Positions 42,845 to 51,764 of a stretch of 64,000 bases of DNA are shown in pieces. The stretch spans positions 166,086-230,085 of the forward strand of contig JASGUC010000003.1 of assembly GCA_030057915.1 (NCBI GenBank), read 5' to 3'. The DNA is from Pseudomonadota bacterium (lineage in GTDB: Bacteria > Desulfobacterota > Syntrophia > Syntrophales > UBA8958). Below the pieces are notes generated by a model. The model saw nothing but the letters and a program-made list of their open reading frames with translations, searched no databases and had not been told where the DNA came from. The first letter of the stretch is position 1; each line of letters begins with the position of its first letter. Made by a program: the position numbers and the translations under genes.

Positions 42845-43843
42845 TCAACTCTCCTGGAGCGATTCCCTCGCCCGGTCCAGAGATGCCGCCGCCTCGCGCC
42901 CCATGCGCTCGAGAAGTTCCCGGCAGGTGGGGATATCCTTGATGAGGCCGATGGACTGACCAACCATGAGCGGCGCATAGTCCACATCTCCGGTTTCCCA
43001 GGCCTCCTTGACCCTCTGGCCGGAAAGTAGCGGAATCAGTTCGTCAAAACCTCCGCCCCGCTTTTCGATGGCACACACCTCTTCCAGGACCTTGGTTTTC
43101 AGCCCCCGGCCCTGGAGGCCCAGAGACTTTCCGAAGATGACCGTCTCGTTTTCCTGGCGGCGGATCAGCTCCTGTTTGATATTCTCGTGAACCTCGCATT
43201 CCCGGGTGGCCACGAACCGGCTGGCCATCATGACCCCCTGGGCCCCTAGTGTCAGGGCGGCCGCCAGGGCTCGGCCGTCGGCGACGCCCCCCGCGGTGAC
43301 CACCGGGATTCGGACCGAATCGACGATCCGGGGCGTGAGGACCATGGTGGTCACGTCATCGTCCAGGGGATGGCCGCCCTCTTCGATTCCCGCGGCGTAA
43401 ACCCCGTCATAGCCCACCTTCTCGGCATGGCGTGCGTGGCGGACCGAACCGACCTTGTGAAAGAGCTTCACCCCCGCCCGCTTGAGGTCCTCGATGGCGG
43501 CCATGCCGATGGCCCTGTCCACCGGCGTCCCGGAAAACTCGATGCCGCTTACCCGCTCCTCGGCGCAGACCCGGATGTACATCCGGTGATGCTCCGGGGT
43601 GATCCGCAGGGACGGCAGCAGGGTGACGTTGACCATGAAGGGCTTGTCGGTGAGGCGCCGCGTCTCGGCGATGGCGGCGCGGAATTCTTCCTCGGTTTCG
43701 AAATTGCCCGCCGTCAGGTTGCCCATGCCGCCGGCGTTAGAGACGGCGGCGCAGAATCGGGGCTTGCAGAGCCACATCATGGCCCCGCAGACGATGGGAT
43801 ATTCGACGCCGAACATCTTGGTAAGGGCGGTTTTAAAAAGCAT
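42845..43843 (-). CDS. nitronate monooxygenase / enoyl-reductase-like flavoprotein
   Basis: 332 residues, FMN-binding TIM barrel. Motifs: YPIVCGAMMWL, AAVSNAGGMGNLTAGNF, GVYAAGIEEGGH, VVTAGGVADGRALAAALTLG, GVMMASRFVATREC. Known members oxidise nitronates; close relatives are FabK-type enoyl-ACP reductases, an alternative here. AAGGAG precedes the ATG. First gene of a minus-strand operon with the 59-aa protein, tatD and GGCT genes. Confidence 0.87.
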   Translation of the reverse strand: MLFKTALTKMFGVEYPIVCGAMMWLCKPRFCAAVSNAGGMGNLTAGNFETEEEFRAAIAETRRLTDKPFMVNVTLLPSLRITPEHHRMYIRVCAEERVSGIEFSGTPVDRAIGMAAIEDLKRAGVKLFHKVGSVRHARHAEKVGYDGVYAAGIEEGGHPLDDDVTTMVLTPRIVDSVRIPVVTAGGVADGRALAAALTLGAQGVMMASRFVATRECEVHENIKQELIRRQENETVIFGKSLGLQGRGLKTKVLEEVCAIEKRGGGFDELIPLLSGQRVKEAWETGDVDYAPLMVGQSIGLIKDIPTCRELLERMGREAAASLDRARESLQES

Positions 43844-44054
43844 TGATTTCTCCTTGGATTGCCGGTCCTCTCCCGGTTGACGGATCCCCTCGTCCCCCCG
43901 GTGGGCGTCGCGCCCCGTGGCCGTGATTTCGCCCCCTCAAGACCGCACGGGAAGTTGGTTTTAATGAAAACGCGCCGCCATGTCAATACATTTCCTCCCT
44001 TGCCGCCCTTGGGTGAAATTCGTTCATCCCGGGAGCGCCTGATTTCCTGAGACC

Positions 44055-44112
44055 GCGAGACCTGGGAAACCCGCTATTTTCGGCTTGTTGCAAGCGGAAC
44101 GGATTTACCCCG
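44055..44112. repeat. partial family B repeat, inverted
   Basis: GGGAAACCCGCTATTTTCGG and AAGCGGAACGGATTTACCCC are the reverse of family B. Directly beside the 94-bp TA-flanked element. Confidence 0.55.
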
Positions 44113-44128
44113 GCGCCCATCCCCACGG

Positions 44129-44222
44129 TAAATTTGTTCTATCTCTAAGTGGCTGAAAACAGGACGTGCCTCAGTTTTAGTAGATCATTCAAGATCAACT
44201 ACTTACATTGAGAACAAATTTA
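44129..44222 (-). repeat. 94-bp TA-flanked miniature inverted-repeat element, copy 2
   Basis: Same length and 91 of 94 bases as 10624-10717 in reverse orientation, with perfect TAAATTTGTTCT ends. No gene is seen between 43844 and 44412. Confidence 0.85.
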
Positions 44223-44412
44223 CCCGGCGGCCATCCCCTCCGCCCTTGACACCCGGCGGACAATCGGCTAATTTTCCCACGGCGCTGCGCTGATGGGAAT
44301 TCATGCCCGTCCTGAACCTATCCCCTTTCCCGGTCCTTGCCGGAAGGCGATTCGCCGCGGTCCGACTGTCCCTTGCCGCTGTGGAAACCCTTTCCGCCCG
44401 AAAGGAGACAAC

Positions 44413-45222
44413 ATGCTGGAAATAAACGAATACGGTGACGTAATCCAGATCAGGATGAGTCGCGAATGGGAAGGCAAGCCCCTGTATTGGGTCGCCGCCT
44501 ACCTTGTGGACGGGCTCCTCATAGATACGGGATGCGCTTACACCGCCGCGGAGCTGGTGGAATTTCTCGTGGGCAAAAGGCTGGACATGGTGGTCAACAC
44601 CCACTTCCATGAGGATCATGTCGGCGGCGACAGCATGATTCAAGAGCGTTTTTCCGTGCCGATCTATGCCGCGCCCGCTGCGATTCCCAGCATCGCGGGC
44701 CAGCCGTTTCTGTTCCCTTATCAGGAATTTGTCTGGGGGCGTCCGGCGCCCGCGTCGGCGCTGCCCGTGCCGCCGGTCATCACCACGCCCCTCTACGCCT
44801 TCGACGTCATCGCCACGCCCGGACATGCCGACGGCCATGTAGTGCTTCTTGAGAAGAACCGGGGCTGGTGCTTTTCCGGCGATATCTTTGCCCGGGAGGC
44901 GCCCAAGTTCATTCGGCCGGAAGAGGACATGGGTGAAACGATCCGCTCCCTGGAGAGGATACTGGCGGCGGCGCCGCCGCACCGGTTGACCCTCTTCACC
45001 TCCCTGGGGCGCATCGTTGCGGATGGTCGCACCGCGCTGGAGGCGAACATTCGTTACCTCCGAGAGCTGGCCCGCAAGGCCCGGGCCTTGCAGCGGCAGG
45101 GTTGCGGCGAAGAGGAAATCGTGACGGAACTCTTCGGCGGAGAGCACCTGTTTGCGCGGATGACCGACGGCCAATACACCACGGCCAACCTGATCCGCTC
45201 GGTCCTGCGGATGACTGACTGA
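44413..45222 (+). CDS. MBL-fold metallo-hydrolase
   Basis: 269 residues. Zinc motif NTHFHEDHVGG (about 61-71), later ligands in TPGHADGHVVL and FSGDIFARE. The alpha-beta/beta-alpha fold hydrolyses thioesters, lactones or phosphoesters; no family-specific substrate signal is seen. ATG 44413 follows AAAGGAG. The next gene starts 33 bp downstream. Confidence 0.85.
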   Translation: MLEINEYGDVIQIRMSREWEGKPLYWVAAYLVDGLLIDTGCAYTAAELVEFLVGKRLDMVVNTHFHEDHVGGDSMIQERFSVPIYAAPAAIPSIAGQPFLFPYQEFVWGRPAPASALPVPPVITTPLYAFDVIATPGHADGHVVLLEKNRGWCFSGDIFAREAPKFIRPEEDMGETIRSLERILAAAPPHRLTLFTSLGRIVADGRTALEANIRYLRELARKARALQRQGCGEEEIVTELFGGEHLFARMTDGQYTTANLIRSVLRMTD

Positions 45223-45255
45223 TAGCCCACGGATGGAAAGGAAGGTCGATCGTTC

Positions 45256-45942
45256 ATGGCGGCATACGTTCTTGTTCACGGGGCAACCGCCGGAGGCTGG
45301 ATCTGGCCGCCGGTGCCGGAGCTGCTGCGCCGGCAGGGGCACACGGTCCATGCCCCCACCCTGACGGGGCTGGGGGAGAGATCCCATCTGCTGCGGCCGG
45401 ACATCGACCTGAATACCCACATAACCGATATCGTCAATGTATTCAGATTCGAAGACCTCCGCGACGCCCTCCTGGTGGGCCACAGTTACGGCGGCGCCGT
45501 AATCGCCGGTGTGGCGGAAAGGATCCCCGAGCGGATCCGGCGGCTGATCTATCTCGACGCCCTGATCCCGGAGGACGGCCAAGCGGTCAAGGACCTATAT
45601 CCTCCGGATATTGCGGAACTATTAGGAGCCTATATCGAGGCCGGAGGGGACGGATGGCGCTATCCTCCCCCGGAACCTCGGGGCGATGCCCGTTTTGTCG
45701 ATCATCCCGCCGCCGCCATGTTCCAGCCCCTGAGGTTGAACAATCCCCGGGCCCGGGAGATCCCCCGGGCGTACATCTACTGCACGGATAAAAGCGGCGC
45801 CGGGCCTCAGCACCAGGGAATCGTCGGCGTCGCCGCCCGGGTGCGGGCGGCCGGCTGGCCCTTCTTCGAGCTTGCCACCGGACACCATCCCATGCATACG
45901 GCCCCGGAGGAGCTTGTGCGGCTCCTGTTGTCCTTGCAGTGA
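45256..45942 (+). CDS. alpha/beta-hydrolase (esterase / hydroxynitrile-lyase-like)
   Basis: 228 residues. N-terminal VLVHGATAGGWIWPP supplies the oxyanion hole, nucleophile Ser in LLVGHSYGG (about 79), Asp in DKSGAG region and catalytic His near GHHPMHT (about 210). Resembles methylesterase/hydroxynitrile-lyase-like hydrolases. No signal peptide. Probably cotranscribed with the MBL-fold gene. Confidence 0.83.
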   Translation: MAAYVLVHGATAGGWIWPPVPELLRRQGHTVHAPTLTGLGERSHLLRPDIDLNTHITDIVNVFRFEDLRDALLVGHSYGGAVIAGVAERIPERIRRLIYLDALIPEDGQAVKDLYPPDIAELLGAYIEAGGDGWRYPPPEPRGDARFVDHPAAAMFQPLRLNNPRAREIPRAYIYCTDKSGAGPQHQGIVGVAARVRAAGWPFFELATGHHPMHTAPEELVRLLLSLQ

Positions 45943-46142
45943 TGGGGGAACGGATGCGAGGGGGTTTGTCGCGACTCCGGGGTGCTTGATAGATGGCCTC
46001 GCCGTTTACGAACCTTTTTCCCGCGGTTATGCAAAGCTCTCGCCACGGACATGACGACGAAAGACGACAGGGGCTCTCGCCGCCCCGGGGCGGCCCCGAC
46101 GACCCCATCCCGTCCCGGCTGTGCAAATCCCGGCGAAGGTCG

Positions 46143-46877
46143 ATGCGCCGAGACGACGCGGACCGGCAACAAGGCCCACTGCGGGAGTTCGCCATCTTCG
46201 CCCACCGCGGGGCCAGCGGCTACGAGCCGGAAAACACCCTCCGTTCCTTCCGGAGGGCCATGGCCATGGGGGCCCGGTGGCTGGAGCTGGACGTCCATGC
46301 CGTATCCGGCGCGCTGGTGGTTATCCACGATGCAACCCTGGAGCGGACCACCAACGGTCGGGGATATGTCATGGACCAGAGCCTGGCCTATCTCCGCTCC
46401 CTCGATGCGGGAAAGGGGGAGCGGATCCCCTTCCTCGAGGAGGTGCTGGCCCTGCTCGGTCCCGACGACGGCCTCAACATCGAACTGAAGGGTCCGGCCA
46501 CCGCCGTCCCCCTGGCCGCCCTCCTCGCCGCCTCCCCCCAGGGCGTCCGGACGACCCCGGGGCAACTCCTCGTATCGTCCTTCGACTACGGGGAATTGAC
46601 CGCCTTGCGGCGGTTGCGGCCGGATATCCGCATCGCCCCCCTGGTGACCGCCGTCCCCCGGGGTTATGCCCGGTTTGCCGAAGAGATGGGGGCCTATGCC
46701 GTCCACGGCGCTCTGGGCGCCGCCACGGAGCAATTCATCGCCGACGCCCATGAGCGGGGTTTGAAATTCCATGCCTTTACCGCCAACACCCGCAAGGACA
46801 TGGATATGCTGTTCGCCCGGGGCGCCGACGGCGCCTTTACGGATTACCCCGATCTCCGGCCGGGACTTTGTCCTTGA
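46143..46877 (+). CDS. glycerophosphodiester phosphodiesterase
   Basis: 244 residues. Hydrolyses glycerophosphodiesters to glycerol-3-phosphate and alcohol. Motifs: IFAHRGASGYEPENTL (catalytic His-Arg), WLELDVHAVSGALVVIHDATLERTT (read as ELDVH and IHDATL), LNIELKG. No signal peptide with this start, so cytoplasmic. ATG 46143 is chosen by family length and GAAGG upstream; an ATG at 45993 would add 50 atypical residues. Confidence 0.87.
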   Translation: MRRDDADRQQGPLREFAIFAHRGASGYEPENTLRSFRRAMAMGARWLELDVHAVSGALVVIHDATLERTTNGRGYVMDQSLAYLRSLDAGKGERIPFLEEVLALLGPDDGLNIELKGPATAVPLAALLAASPQGVRTTPGQLLVSSFDYGELTALRRLRPDIRIAPLVTAVPRGYARFAEEMGAYAVHGALGAATEQFIADAHERGLKFHAFTANTRKDMDMLFARGADGAFTDYPDLRPGLCP

Positions 46878-46981
46878 CGGCGGGCGGCAGGTTAAATAAG
46901 AAAGCCTTGCGCCAAAACGATCTCCGTGCCCTGGCCGGTCGTCCCGAGCCGTCATGGGGAAGAAAGGCCGAAAGCCGTGGC

Positions 46982-47662
46982 ATGAACAAGAACACCCTAC
47001 TGAAGATCCTTCTATTGGCGTTGCTCTTCGGCGGCGGAACCTGGCTTTTCGTTCATGGCGATCTCATCCAGTTCTTCACGAACCGAAACAAGGCCATCGA
47101 TTTCGTCAATTCCTTCGGTTCCCTGTCGGTGCTGGCGTTCATCGGCCTCCAGATCCTTCAGGTCCTGTTGGCCCCGGTTCCCGGGGAAGCGACCGGCTTC
47201 GTCGGCGGCTACATCTTCGGCGCCGTCCTGGGCACGATATATTCCACCATCGCCCTTGCCATCGGCTCCTGGCTCGCCTTTTCCCTGGCGCGCTGGCTGG
47301 GACTGCCCTTCGTGGAGAAGGCAGTCAGCCCCGCGATCCTTCAGAAATACGACTACTTCATGAAACACAAGGGGAGCTGGGTGGTCTTCATCCTGTTTCT
47401 CATCCCCGGCTTCCCCAAGGACGCCCTGTGCTATATGATAGGCCTCAGCCATATGCCGGTGCGGGTGTTTCTCGTCGTCTCCACCCTGGGCCGGCTCCTG
47501 GGAACCGCCATGCTGTCCATCAGCGGCGACATGTTGAGAAACGAACAACACGGCCCCCTGTGGATCCTGGCCGCCGTCAGTCTCCTGGCCATAGTCGTCG
47601 CCTATATTTACCGGGACAGGCTGCTGGATTCGCTCAAGCACAAAGCGCCGCCCCCGCCGTGA
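46982..47662 (+). CDS. TVP38/TMEM64 (DedA-like VTT domain) membrane protein
   Basis: 226 residues with about six membrane helices. VTT-domain signatures: QVLLAPVPGEATGFVGGYIFG (split: VLLAPVPGEATGF), AIGSWLAFSLARWLG, FLIPGFPKDALCYMIGLS. DedA/VTT proteins are lipid scramblases or flippases in the inner membrane. The ribosome site is weak. Follows the GDPD gene by about 100 bp, a possible lipid-related pair. Confidence 0.82.
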   Translation: MNKNTLLKILLLALLFGGGTWLFVHGDLIQFFTNRNKAIDFVNSFGSLSVLAFIGLQILQVLLAPVPGEATGFVGGYIFGAVLGTIYSTIALAIGSWLAFSLARWLGLPFVEKAVSPAILQKYDYFMKHKGSWVVFILFLIPGFPKDALCYMIGLSHMPVRVFLVVSTLGRLLGTAMLSISGDMLRNEQHGPLWILAAVSLLAIVVAYIYRDRLLDSLKHKAPPPP

Positions 47663-47690
47663 CGTCCCGCCCGACGCCGGGAGGCGCGGC

Positions 47691-47725
47691 GGGAATAATT
47701 CCTCAGGAAAGGGGGAATTATTCCC
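47691..47725. other. 12-bp inverted repeat (hairpin) downstream of the VTT gene
   Basis: GGGAATAATTCC and GGAATTATTCCC are perfect complements separated by 11 bp. No T-tract follows, so it may be a mRNA 3' stabiliser or a protein site rather than a classical terminator. Confidence 0.55.
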
Positions 47726-47768
47726 CATCAATCAGCCTCCCTGAACTGGAAACGCCCGGGGGCCATAT

Positions 47769-47790
47769 TTGCAATATCTTGATATTGCAA
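47769..47790. promoter_or_regulatory. palindromic candidate operator/activator site
   Basis: TTGCAATATC-TT-GATATTGCAA, perfect 10-bp arms, centred about 46 bp upstream of the -12 box of the sigma-54-like promoter of the small secreted protein. A related half TATATTTGCAAA follows. Confidence 0.5.
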
Positions 47791-47812
47791 TATATTTGCA
47801 AATCACCGCCGC

Positions 47813-47828
47813 TGGCACGCTTCTTGTT
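47813..47828 (+). promoter_or_regulatory. sigma-54-like promoter of the Lys/Ala-rich protein gene
   Basis: TGGCACGCTTCTTGTT matches TGGCACG-N4-TTGC at correct spacing with one deviation (TTGT for TTGC). Predicted start near 47838, 28 nt before the ATG. Confidence 0.55.
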
Positions 47829-47865
47829 AAGATAGGATAAAAAATGAAAGGAGGTGACACCATAA

Positions 47866-48120
47866 ATGAAGAAACTGCTCTCGATCGTCGTTTCGATCCT
47901 TTTCGCCCTTTCCATGTCCGGTCTGGCGTTCGCGCAGGCGGCCCCGGCTGCAAAGCCCGCTGCCGAGCCCGCTAAGGCGGAAGAGAAGGCCCCCGCGAAG
48001 GAGAAGAAGGCCAAGAAGACCAAGAAGGCCAAGAAGGCCAAGAAGGCTGAAAAGGCCGAGGAGAAGGCCCCTGCCGCCGAGAAGGCCCCGGCCGCCGAGA
48101 AGGCCCCGGCAAAGAAGTAA
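47866..48120 (+). CDS. small secreted Lys/Ala-rich low-complexity protein
   Basis: 84 residues. Signal peptide MKKLLSIVVSILFALSMSG with cleavage near AFA-QA (about 24). The mature part is nearly all Ala, Lys, Glu and Pro, with KKAKKTKKAKKAKKA and three EKAPAAEKAPA units, like histone H1 tails but exported. No enzyme domain. Very strong AAAGGAGGTGA ribosome site, a sigma-54-like promoter and its own terminator suggest high, regulated expression. A role in binding anionic surfaces, polymers or DNA outside the cell is conjecture. Confidence 0.75.
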   Translation: MKKLLSIVVSILFALSMSGLAFAQAAPAAKPAAEPAKAEEKAPAKEKKAKKTKKAKKAKKAEKAEEKAPAAEKAPAAEKAPAKK

Positions 48121-48150
48121 CGAACTTGGTTTTTTAGCTTCGATAAAAAG

Positions 48151-48180
48151 AGGTTCCTGTCGATCAGGGACCTTTTTTTT
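48151..48180 (+). terminator. rho-independent terminator after the Lys/Ala-rich gene
   Basis: AGGTTCCTG-TCGAT-CAGGGACCT (9-bp stem, one GU) followed by nine T residues. It abuts the stop of the convergent dppC-like gene. Confidence 0.9.
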
Positions 48181-49019
48181 TACCGTCCGTCGCGGAGCCG
48201 GGGATCCAGGGCATCACGGATCCCCTCTCCGAGCAGGTTGTATCCCAGGACCGTGATCAGGATCGCCAGGCCGGGGTAGAGGGAAAGCCACCAGGCGATG
48301 TCGATGTTATCCTTCCCCGCCGTAAGGATATTGCCCCAGCTTGGCGTCGGCGGCTGGACGCCGATGCCGAGAAAGCTAAGAGCCGACTCCGTGAGGATCG
48401 CTCCCGCCACCCCCAGGGTAGCCGCCACCACAATGGAGGTCATGGCATTGGGGAGGATGTGACGGAAGATGATCCGGGCGTCGCCGGCCCCGAGGACCCG
48501 GGCCGCGGTGACGAAATCCCGTTCCCGAAGGGACATGAAATCGGCCCGGACCAGGCGGGCGATGCCCATCCAGCCCGTTGCCCCGATGATGATCATGATG
48601 TTCCATATCGACGGCTCCAGAAAGGCGATGACGGCCAGGATGAGGAAGAAGGTGGGGAAGCAGAGCATGATGTCCACCAGGCGCATGATGACCGCATCCC
48701 ACCAGCCGCCGTAGTATCCCGCCAGGGCGCCCAGGAGGGCGCCGATCGCCACGGCGATGCCGGTTGCCACGAAACCCACCTTGAGCGAGATGCCCGCCCC
48801 CCAAATCATCCGGCTCAGGACATCCCGGCCCAGTTGATCCGTGCCGCACCAGTGCCGCCATGAGGGCGGGTCCAGAATCCGCGTCAGGTCCATGGCCAGG
48901 GGATCATAGGGGGCGAGCCATGGCGCGGCCAAGGAGACGACAAACAGGAGGACGACGATGACCCCCCCGGCCAGGGCCATCCTGTTGTCCGTCAATCGAC
49001 GCCGGAATTCGTGATCCAC
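48180..49019 (-). CDS. peptide/nickel ABC transporter permease (DppC/OppC type)
   Basis: 279 residues, N-terminal helix then about five membrane helices. Family blocks: APYDPLAMDL, GTDQLGRDVLSRMIWGAG, the ATPase-coupling EAA loop around TAARVLGAGDARIIFRHILP, ALSFLGIGVQPPTPSWG. Inner-membrane channel half for oligopeptides. GTG start with TAGGAG 6 bases upstream. Follows dppB-like gene by 9 bp. No ATPase or binding protein gene is adjacent in the window. Confidence 0.9.
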   Translation of the reverse strand: MDHEFRRRLTDNRMALAGGVIVVLLFVVSLAAPWLAPYDPLAMDLTRILDPPSWRHWCGTDQLGRDVLSRMIWGAGISLKVGFVATGIAVAIGALLGALAGYYGGWWDAVIMRLVDIMLCFPTFFLILAVIAFLEPSIWNIMIIIGATGWMGIARLVRADFMSLRERDFVTAARVLGAGDARIIFRHILPNAMTSIVVAATLGVAGAILTESALSFLGIGVQPPTPSWGNILTAGKDNIDIAWWLSLYPGLAILITVLGYNLLGEGIRDALDPRLRDGR

Positions 49020-49028
49020 GCCCCGCTC

Positions 49029-50003
49029 CTAACCCACCCGGATCCGGGGATCGGCCACGGCATAGGCGACATCGGCCAGGAGATTGCCCACCAGGGTGAG
49101 GACGGCGCCGATGAAGAGAATCCCCATTATGGTCGGATAATCCCTTGCCATTACCGACATGTAGAACAATTGCCCCATGCCCGGGACGGCAAAGATCGTC
49201 TCGAAGATCACGCTCCCGCCGATGAGGCCCGGGATGGAAAGGCCCAGGATGGTGATCGCCGGCAGCAGGGCGTTTCGGAGGGCATGCTTGTAAATCACCT
49301 GAAATTCGCTCAGTCCCTTGGCGCGAGCCGTCATGATGTAATCCTGGCGGATCACCTCCAGCATGTTGGCCCGCATGTAGCGGGAAAGCCCCGCCAGGCC
49401 CCCGAAGGCGGAGATCCCCACGGGGAGGATGAGGTGTCGGACGAGGTCCCAGAAGGCGGCGGCCGGCGGAAGATACTCGTAGTTCAGGGACCGGAGCCCC
49501 GAGATGGGCAGCCAGCCCAGATCCACCCCGAAAAGGATCATGAGGAGCAGGGCCAGCCAGAAGGTCGGCACGGCAAAACCGACAAATACGAAGACGCTCA
49601 CCGCCATATCGAACCACGAATCCTTATGGACCGCCGAGACAACCCCCAAGGGGACGGCGGCGGCAAGGATCAGGAGGAGGGACAGGACGTTGAGGGTTAT
49701 GGTCACGGGCAGGCGCTCGCCGATCTTCTCCGTCACGGGGCGGCGGTCCGGGGCGAAGGATTTCCCCATATCCAGAACCAGCAGGCGCTTCACCCATAGC
49801 CCATATTGGATGTACAGGGGCTTGTCCAGATCGTACATGGCCCGGAGACGTTCCTTTAACTCCGCCGAGGCCCGGGGATTCATCTGGGTCTGGAGGTCCG
49901 TGGGCGAGCCGGGGGCGAGATGCATGACCCCAAAACAGATGACGGTAATGCCCAGGAGCATGGGGATCATGAATAGCAGGCGCTTGAGGATATACTTCAG
50001 CAA
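49029..50003 (-). CDS. peptide/nickel ABC transporter permease (DppB/OppB type)
   Basis: 324 residues, six membrane helices. Motifs: [18 protein letters not shown], the EAA loop in [40 protein letters not shown]. Pairs with the DppC-like permease. Start is TTG 50001-50003, overlapping the 3' end of the TIM-barrel gene by 7 bases. The order TIM-barrel, dppB, dppC suggests one transcript. Confidence 0.9.
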   Translation of the reverse strand: MLKYILKRLLFMIPMLLGITVICFGVMHLAPGSPTDLQTQMNPRASAELKERLRAMYDLDKPLYIQYGLWVKRLLVLDMGKSFAPDRRPVTEKIGERLPVTITLNVLSLLLILAAAVPLGVVSAVHKDSWFDMAVSVFVFVGFAVPTFWLALLLMILFGVDLGWLPISGLRSLNYEYLPPAAAFWDLVRHLILPVGISAFGGLAGLSRYMRANMLEVIRQDYIMTARAKGLSEFQVIYKHALRNALLPAITILGLSIPGLIGGSVIFETIFAVPGMGQLFYMSVMARDYPTIMGILFIGAVLTLVGNLLADVAYAVADPRIRVG

Positions 50004-50806
50004 GGGGCGTCCCCCCCGAGAAAGGCCATGCGCTCCAAATTCTCCAAGGATCTGAGGAGGTTCCGCTCATTGTGGGCCTCGATGGCAAAGATGGGACGGC
50101 AGCCCTTTTTCTCGAGAAATTCAAACAGGTCGGCGAAGGGGAATTTTCCTTCTCCCATGGGCAGATGCGCATCCACATCGCCGTTATTGTCATGGAGATG
50201 GACATGGCGGAGATAGGGATGGAGGGTCTCCAGCCAATCCGCCAGGGGCGCCTGGGAAAAGACCTGGAAGTGGCCGGTATCGAAGCAGAATCCGCACTGG
50301 GGCGTATCCAGGGCCGCCAGCAGACGACGCAGTTGTCGCGGCCCCCGCTCGTAAACGTTTTCCAGGACCAGCCGGACCGGCGCCGCCGCCAGGAGCTGAC
50401 GCCAGGTCTGAACGCTGTTTTCCAGCCACTGGTCCTCCGACGAGACGTAGTAGCGGTCATCGAAGGAGGGATGGCAGACGATGGCGGCGGGCTGAAAGTA
50501 CGTCGCCACCTGGATCGCCTGTTCTATCCGCCGGCGGGAGGCGTCGCGGATCCAGGGGTCTAACGCCCCGGGGCGCAGGTCCATGAAGGGGGCGTGAAAG
50601 GTCACCCGCAGGCCCGCCTCCCGGAGCGGGGCGGCCATCCGGAGATAGTCCTTTTCCCGGAATATGTCCAGGGTGTGGAAGTTGAAACTAAGCTCGGGAT
50701 TGAGGCGGTATTCCAGGACCTTGGGCAGATACCGCCCGTAGAGGAAATGAAAGGGCAGATGGACCTGCACCCTTCCGGTCACGGACAATTCGGCGATTCT
50801 TTCCAT
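49997..50806 (-). CDS. sugar phosphate isomerase/epimerase-like TIM-barrel protein
   Basis: 269 residues. Xylose-isomerase-like TIM barrel (AP endonuclease 2 superfamily). Metal-site stretches: [61 protein letters not shown]. Substrate unknown; genes of this family next to peptide permeases occur but do not fix a function. ATG 50806 has GGAGA 5 bases upstream, chosen over upstream in-frame codons. Confidence 0.8.
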   Translation of the reverse strand: MERIAELSVTGRVQVHLPFHFLYGRYLPKVLEYRLNPELSFNFHTLDIFREKDYLRMAAPLREAGLRVTFHAPFMDLRPGALDPWIRDASRRRIEQAIQVATYFQPAAIVCHPSFDDRYYVSSEDQWLENSVQTWRQLLAAAPVRLVLENVYERGPRQLRRLLAALDTPQCGFCFDTGHFQVFSQAPLADWLETLHPYLRHVHLHDNNGDVDAHLPMGEGKFPFADLFEFLEKKGCRPIFAIEAHNERNLLRSLENLERMAFLGGDAPC

Positions 50807-51255
50807 AGTGTCTCCTGTCGGCATGAAGCCCCGGGCGCTAAATGGCGCCGCCCCGCAAGCAAGCCCCGCCATTGTTTTGCCATCGCATTATCGGGCGCTT
50901 GCGGGAAGAAGTAATTTGCCCCGATTGAGCGCCTCTACGGACGACGGCGAGGCGGAAAGCTCCGGCGGCGGGGCGCGCCCATCCCCGCAACCGCGACCCA
51001 GGAACTCCGGCGCCGCGGGGATATACGGCGGCCCTTGAAAAACTATGCCTGCCCACGATCTTCCCGGACCCTTGCCTTCAATGCGTGCGAATGCCCAGAA
51101 GGCGGCAGGCGCCAAGGTCGTAAATGGGGAAGCGCGAAGCCGCGCCGGGATTGTTGACGATGGCCGTGGTTTTACCACAGGAGAGGCGCTCGAGACAATC
51201 AGGAATTGGCGGCCGCCTCCGGAGGCGGGCCGAGGGGGCGCCTTCGCATTTCATG
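50807..51255. repeat. intergenic region with family B fragment
   Basis: 50870-50923 matches the terminal part of family B (GGGCGCTTGCGGGAAGAAGT then AATTTGCCCC). Around 51030 a CCTTGAAAAAC end resembles family A. The remainder up to 51255 shows no gene. Confidence 0.45.
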
Positions 51256-51284
51256 TTGACATGCATGACTTAATCTGCTATTGA
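51256..51284 (+). promoter_or_regulatory. sigma-70 promoter of rsfS
   Basis: TTGACA, exactly 17 bp, TATTGA. Predicted start near 51291, about 33 nt before the rsfS start. Confidence 0.75.
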
Positions 51285-51323
51285 AAACAACAGGTTATTA
51301 CAATTTATCCGGAAGGGGGCCCT

Positions 51324-51764
51324 TTGCGCAGCTCTGAACAACCAACCCCGCCGGCGGCAAACGACGCCGGCGCCCCGCCCGTTTCGGACTCCCGGGAGCG
51401 GGTGTTGCTCTGCATCAACGTCGCCTTGTCCCGCAAAGCCCGACGACTGGTCGTCATGAATGTCCGGGAAATATCCTCTTTTGCCGACTATTTCGTCATC
51501 TGCAGCGGCGCCTCGGACCGCCAGGTGAAGGCGTTGTGTTCCCATCTCCAGGAGACTCTAAAGAAGCTGGGGATGCGGCCCCTCGGGGTGGAGGGGGAGA
51601 GGCACGGACGCTGGATACTTATGGATTACGGCGATGTGGTCTTCCACATCTTTCTGGAACCCCTGCGGGAATTTTACGACCTGGAGCGCCTCTGGATGGA
51701 CGCCCCCCGGATGGCCGTGCCGGATGAAGCCGAACGGATCGAGGAACTTGCCGAGGGGCTTTGA
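51324..51764 (+). CDS. rsfS: ribosomal silencing factor RsfS
   Basis: 146 residues. Binds uL14 and blocks subunit joining during starvation. Family motifs: VLDV-like LVVMNVREISSFADYFVICSG (split), SDRQVKALCSHLQETLK, GRWILMDYGDVVFHIF, REFYDLERLW. The first 25 residues are a Pro/Ala-rich extension, and the start is TTG behind GGAAGGGGG. Followed at once, with overlap, by comF. Confidence 0.92.
   Translation: MRSSEQPTPPAANDAGAPPVSDSRERVLLCINVALSRKARRLVVMNVREISSFADYFVICSGASDRQVKALCSHLQETLKKLGMRPLGVEGERHGRWILMDYGDVVFHIFLEPLREFYDLERLWMDAPRMAVPDEAERIEELAEGL

Noticed and set aside
48000-48117. AAGGCC/AAGAAGG repeats as a CRISPR or tandem array
   Set aside because: They are codon-level repeats encoding the KKAKKA and EKAPAA units of the secreted protein.
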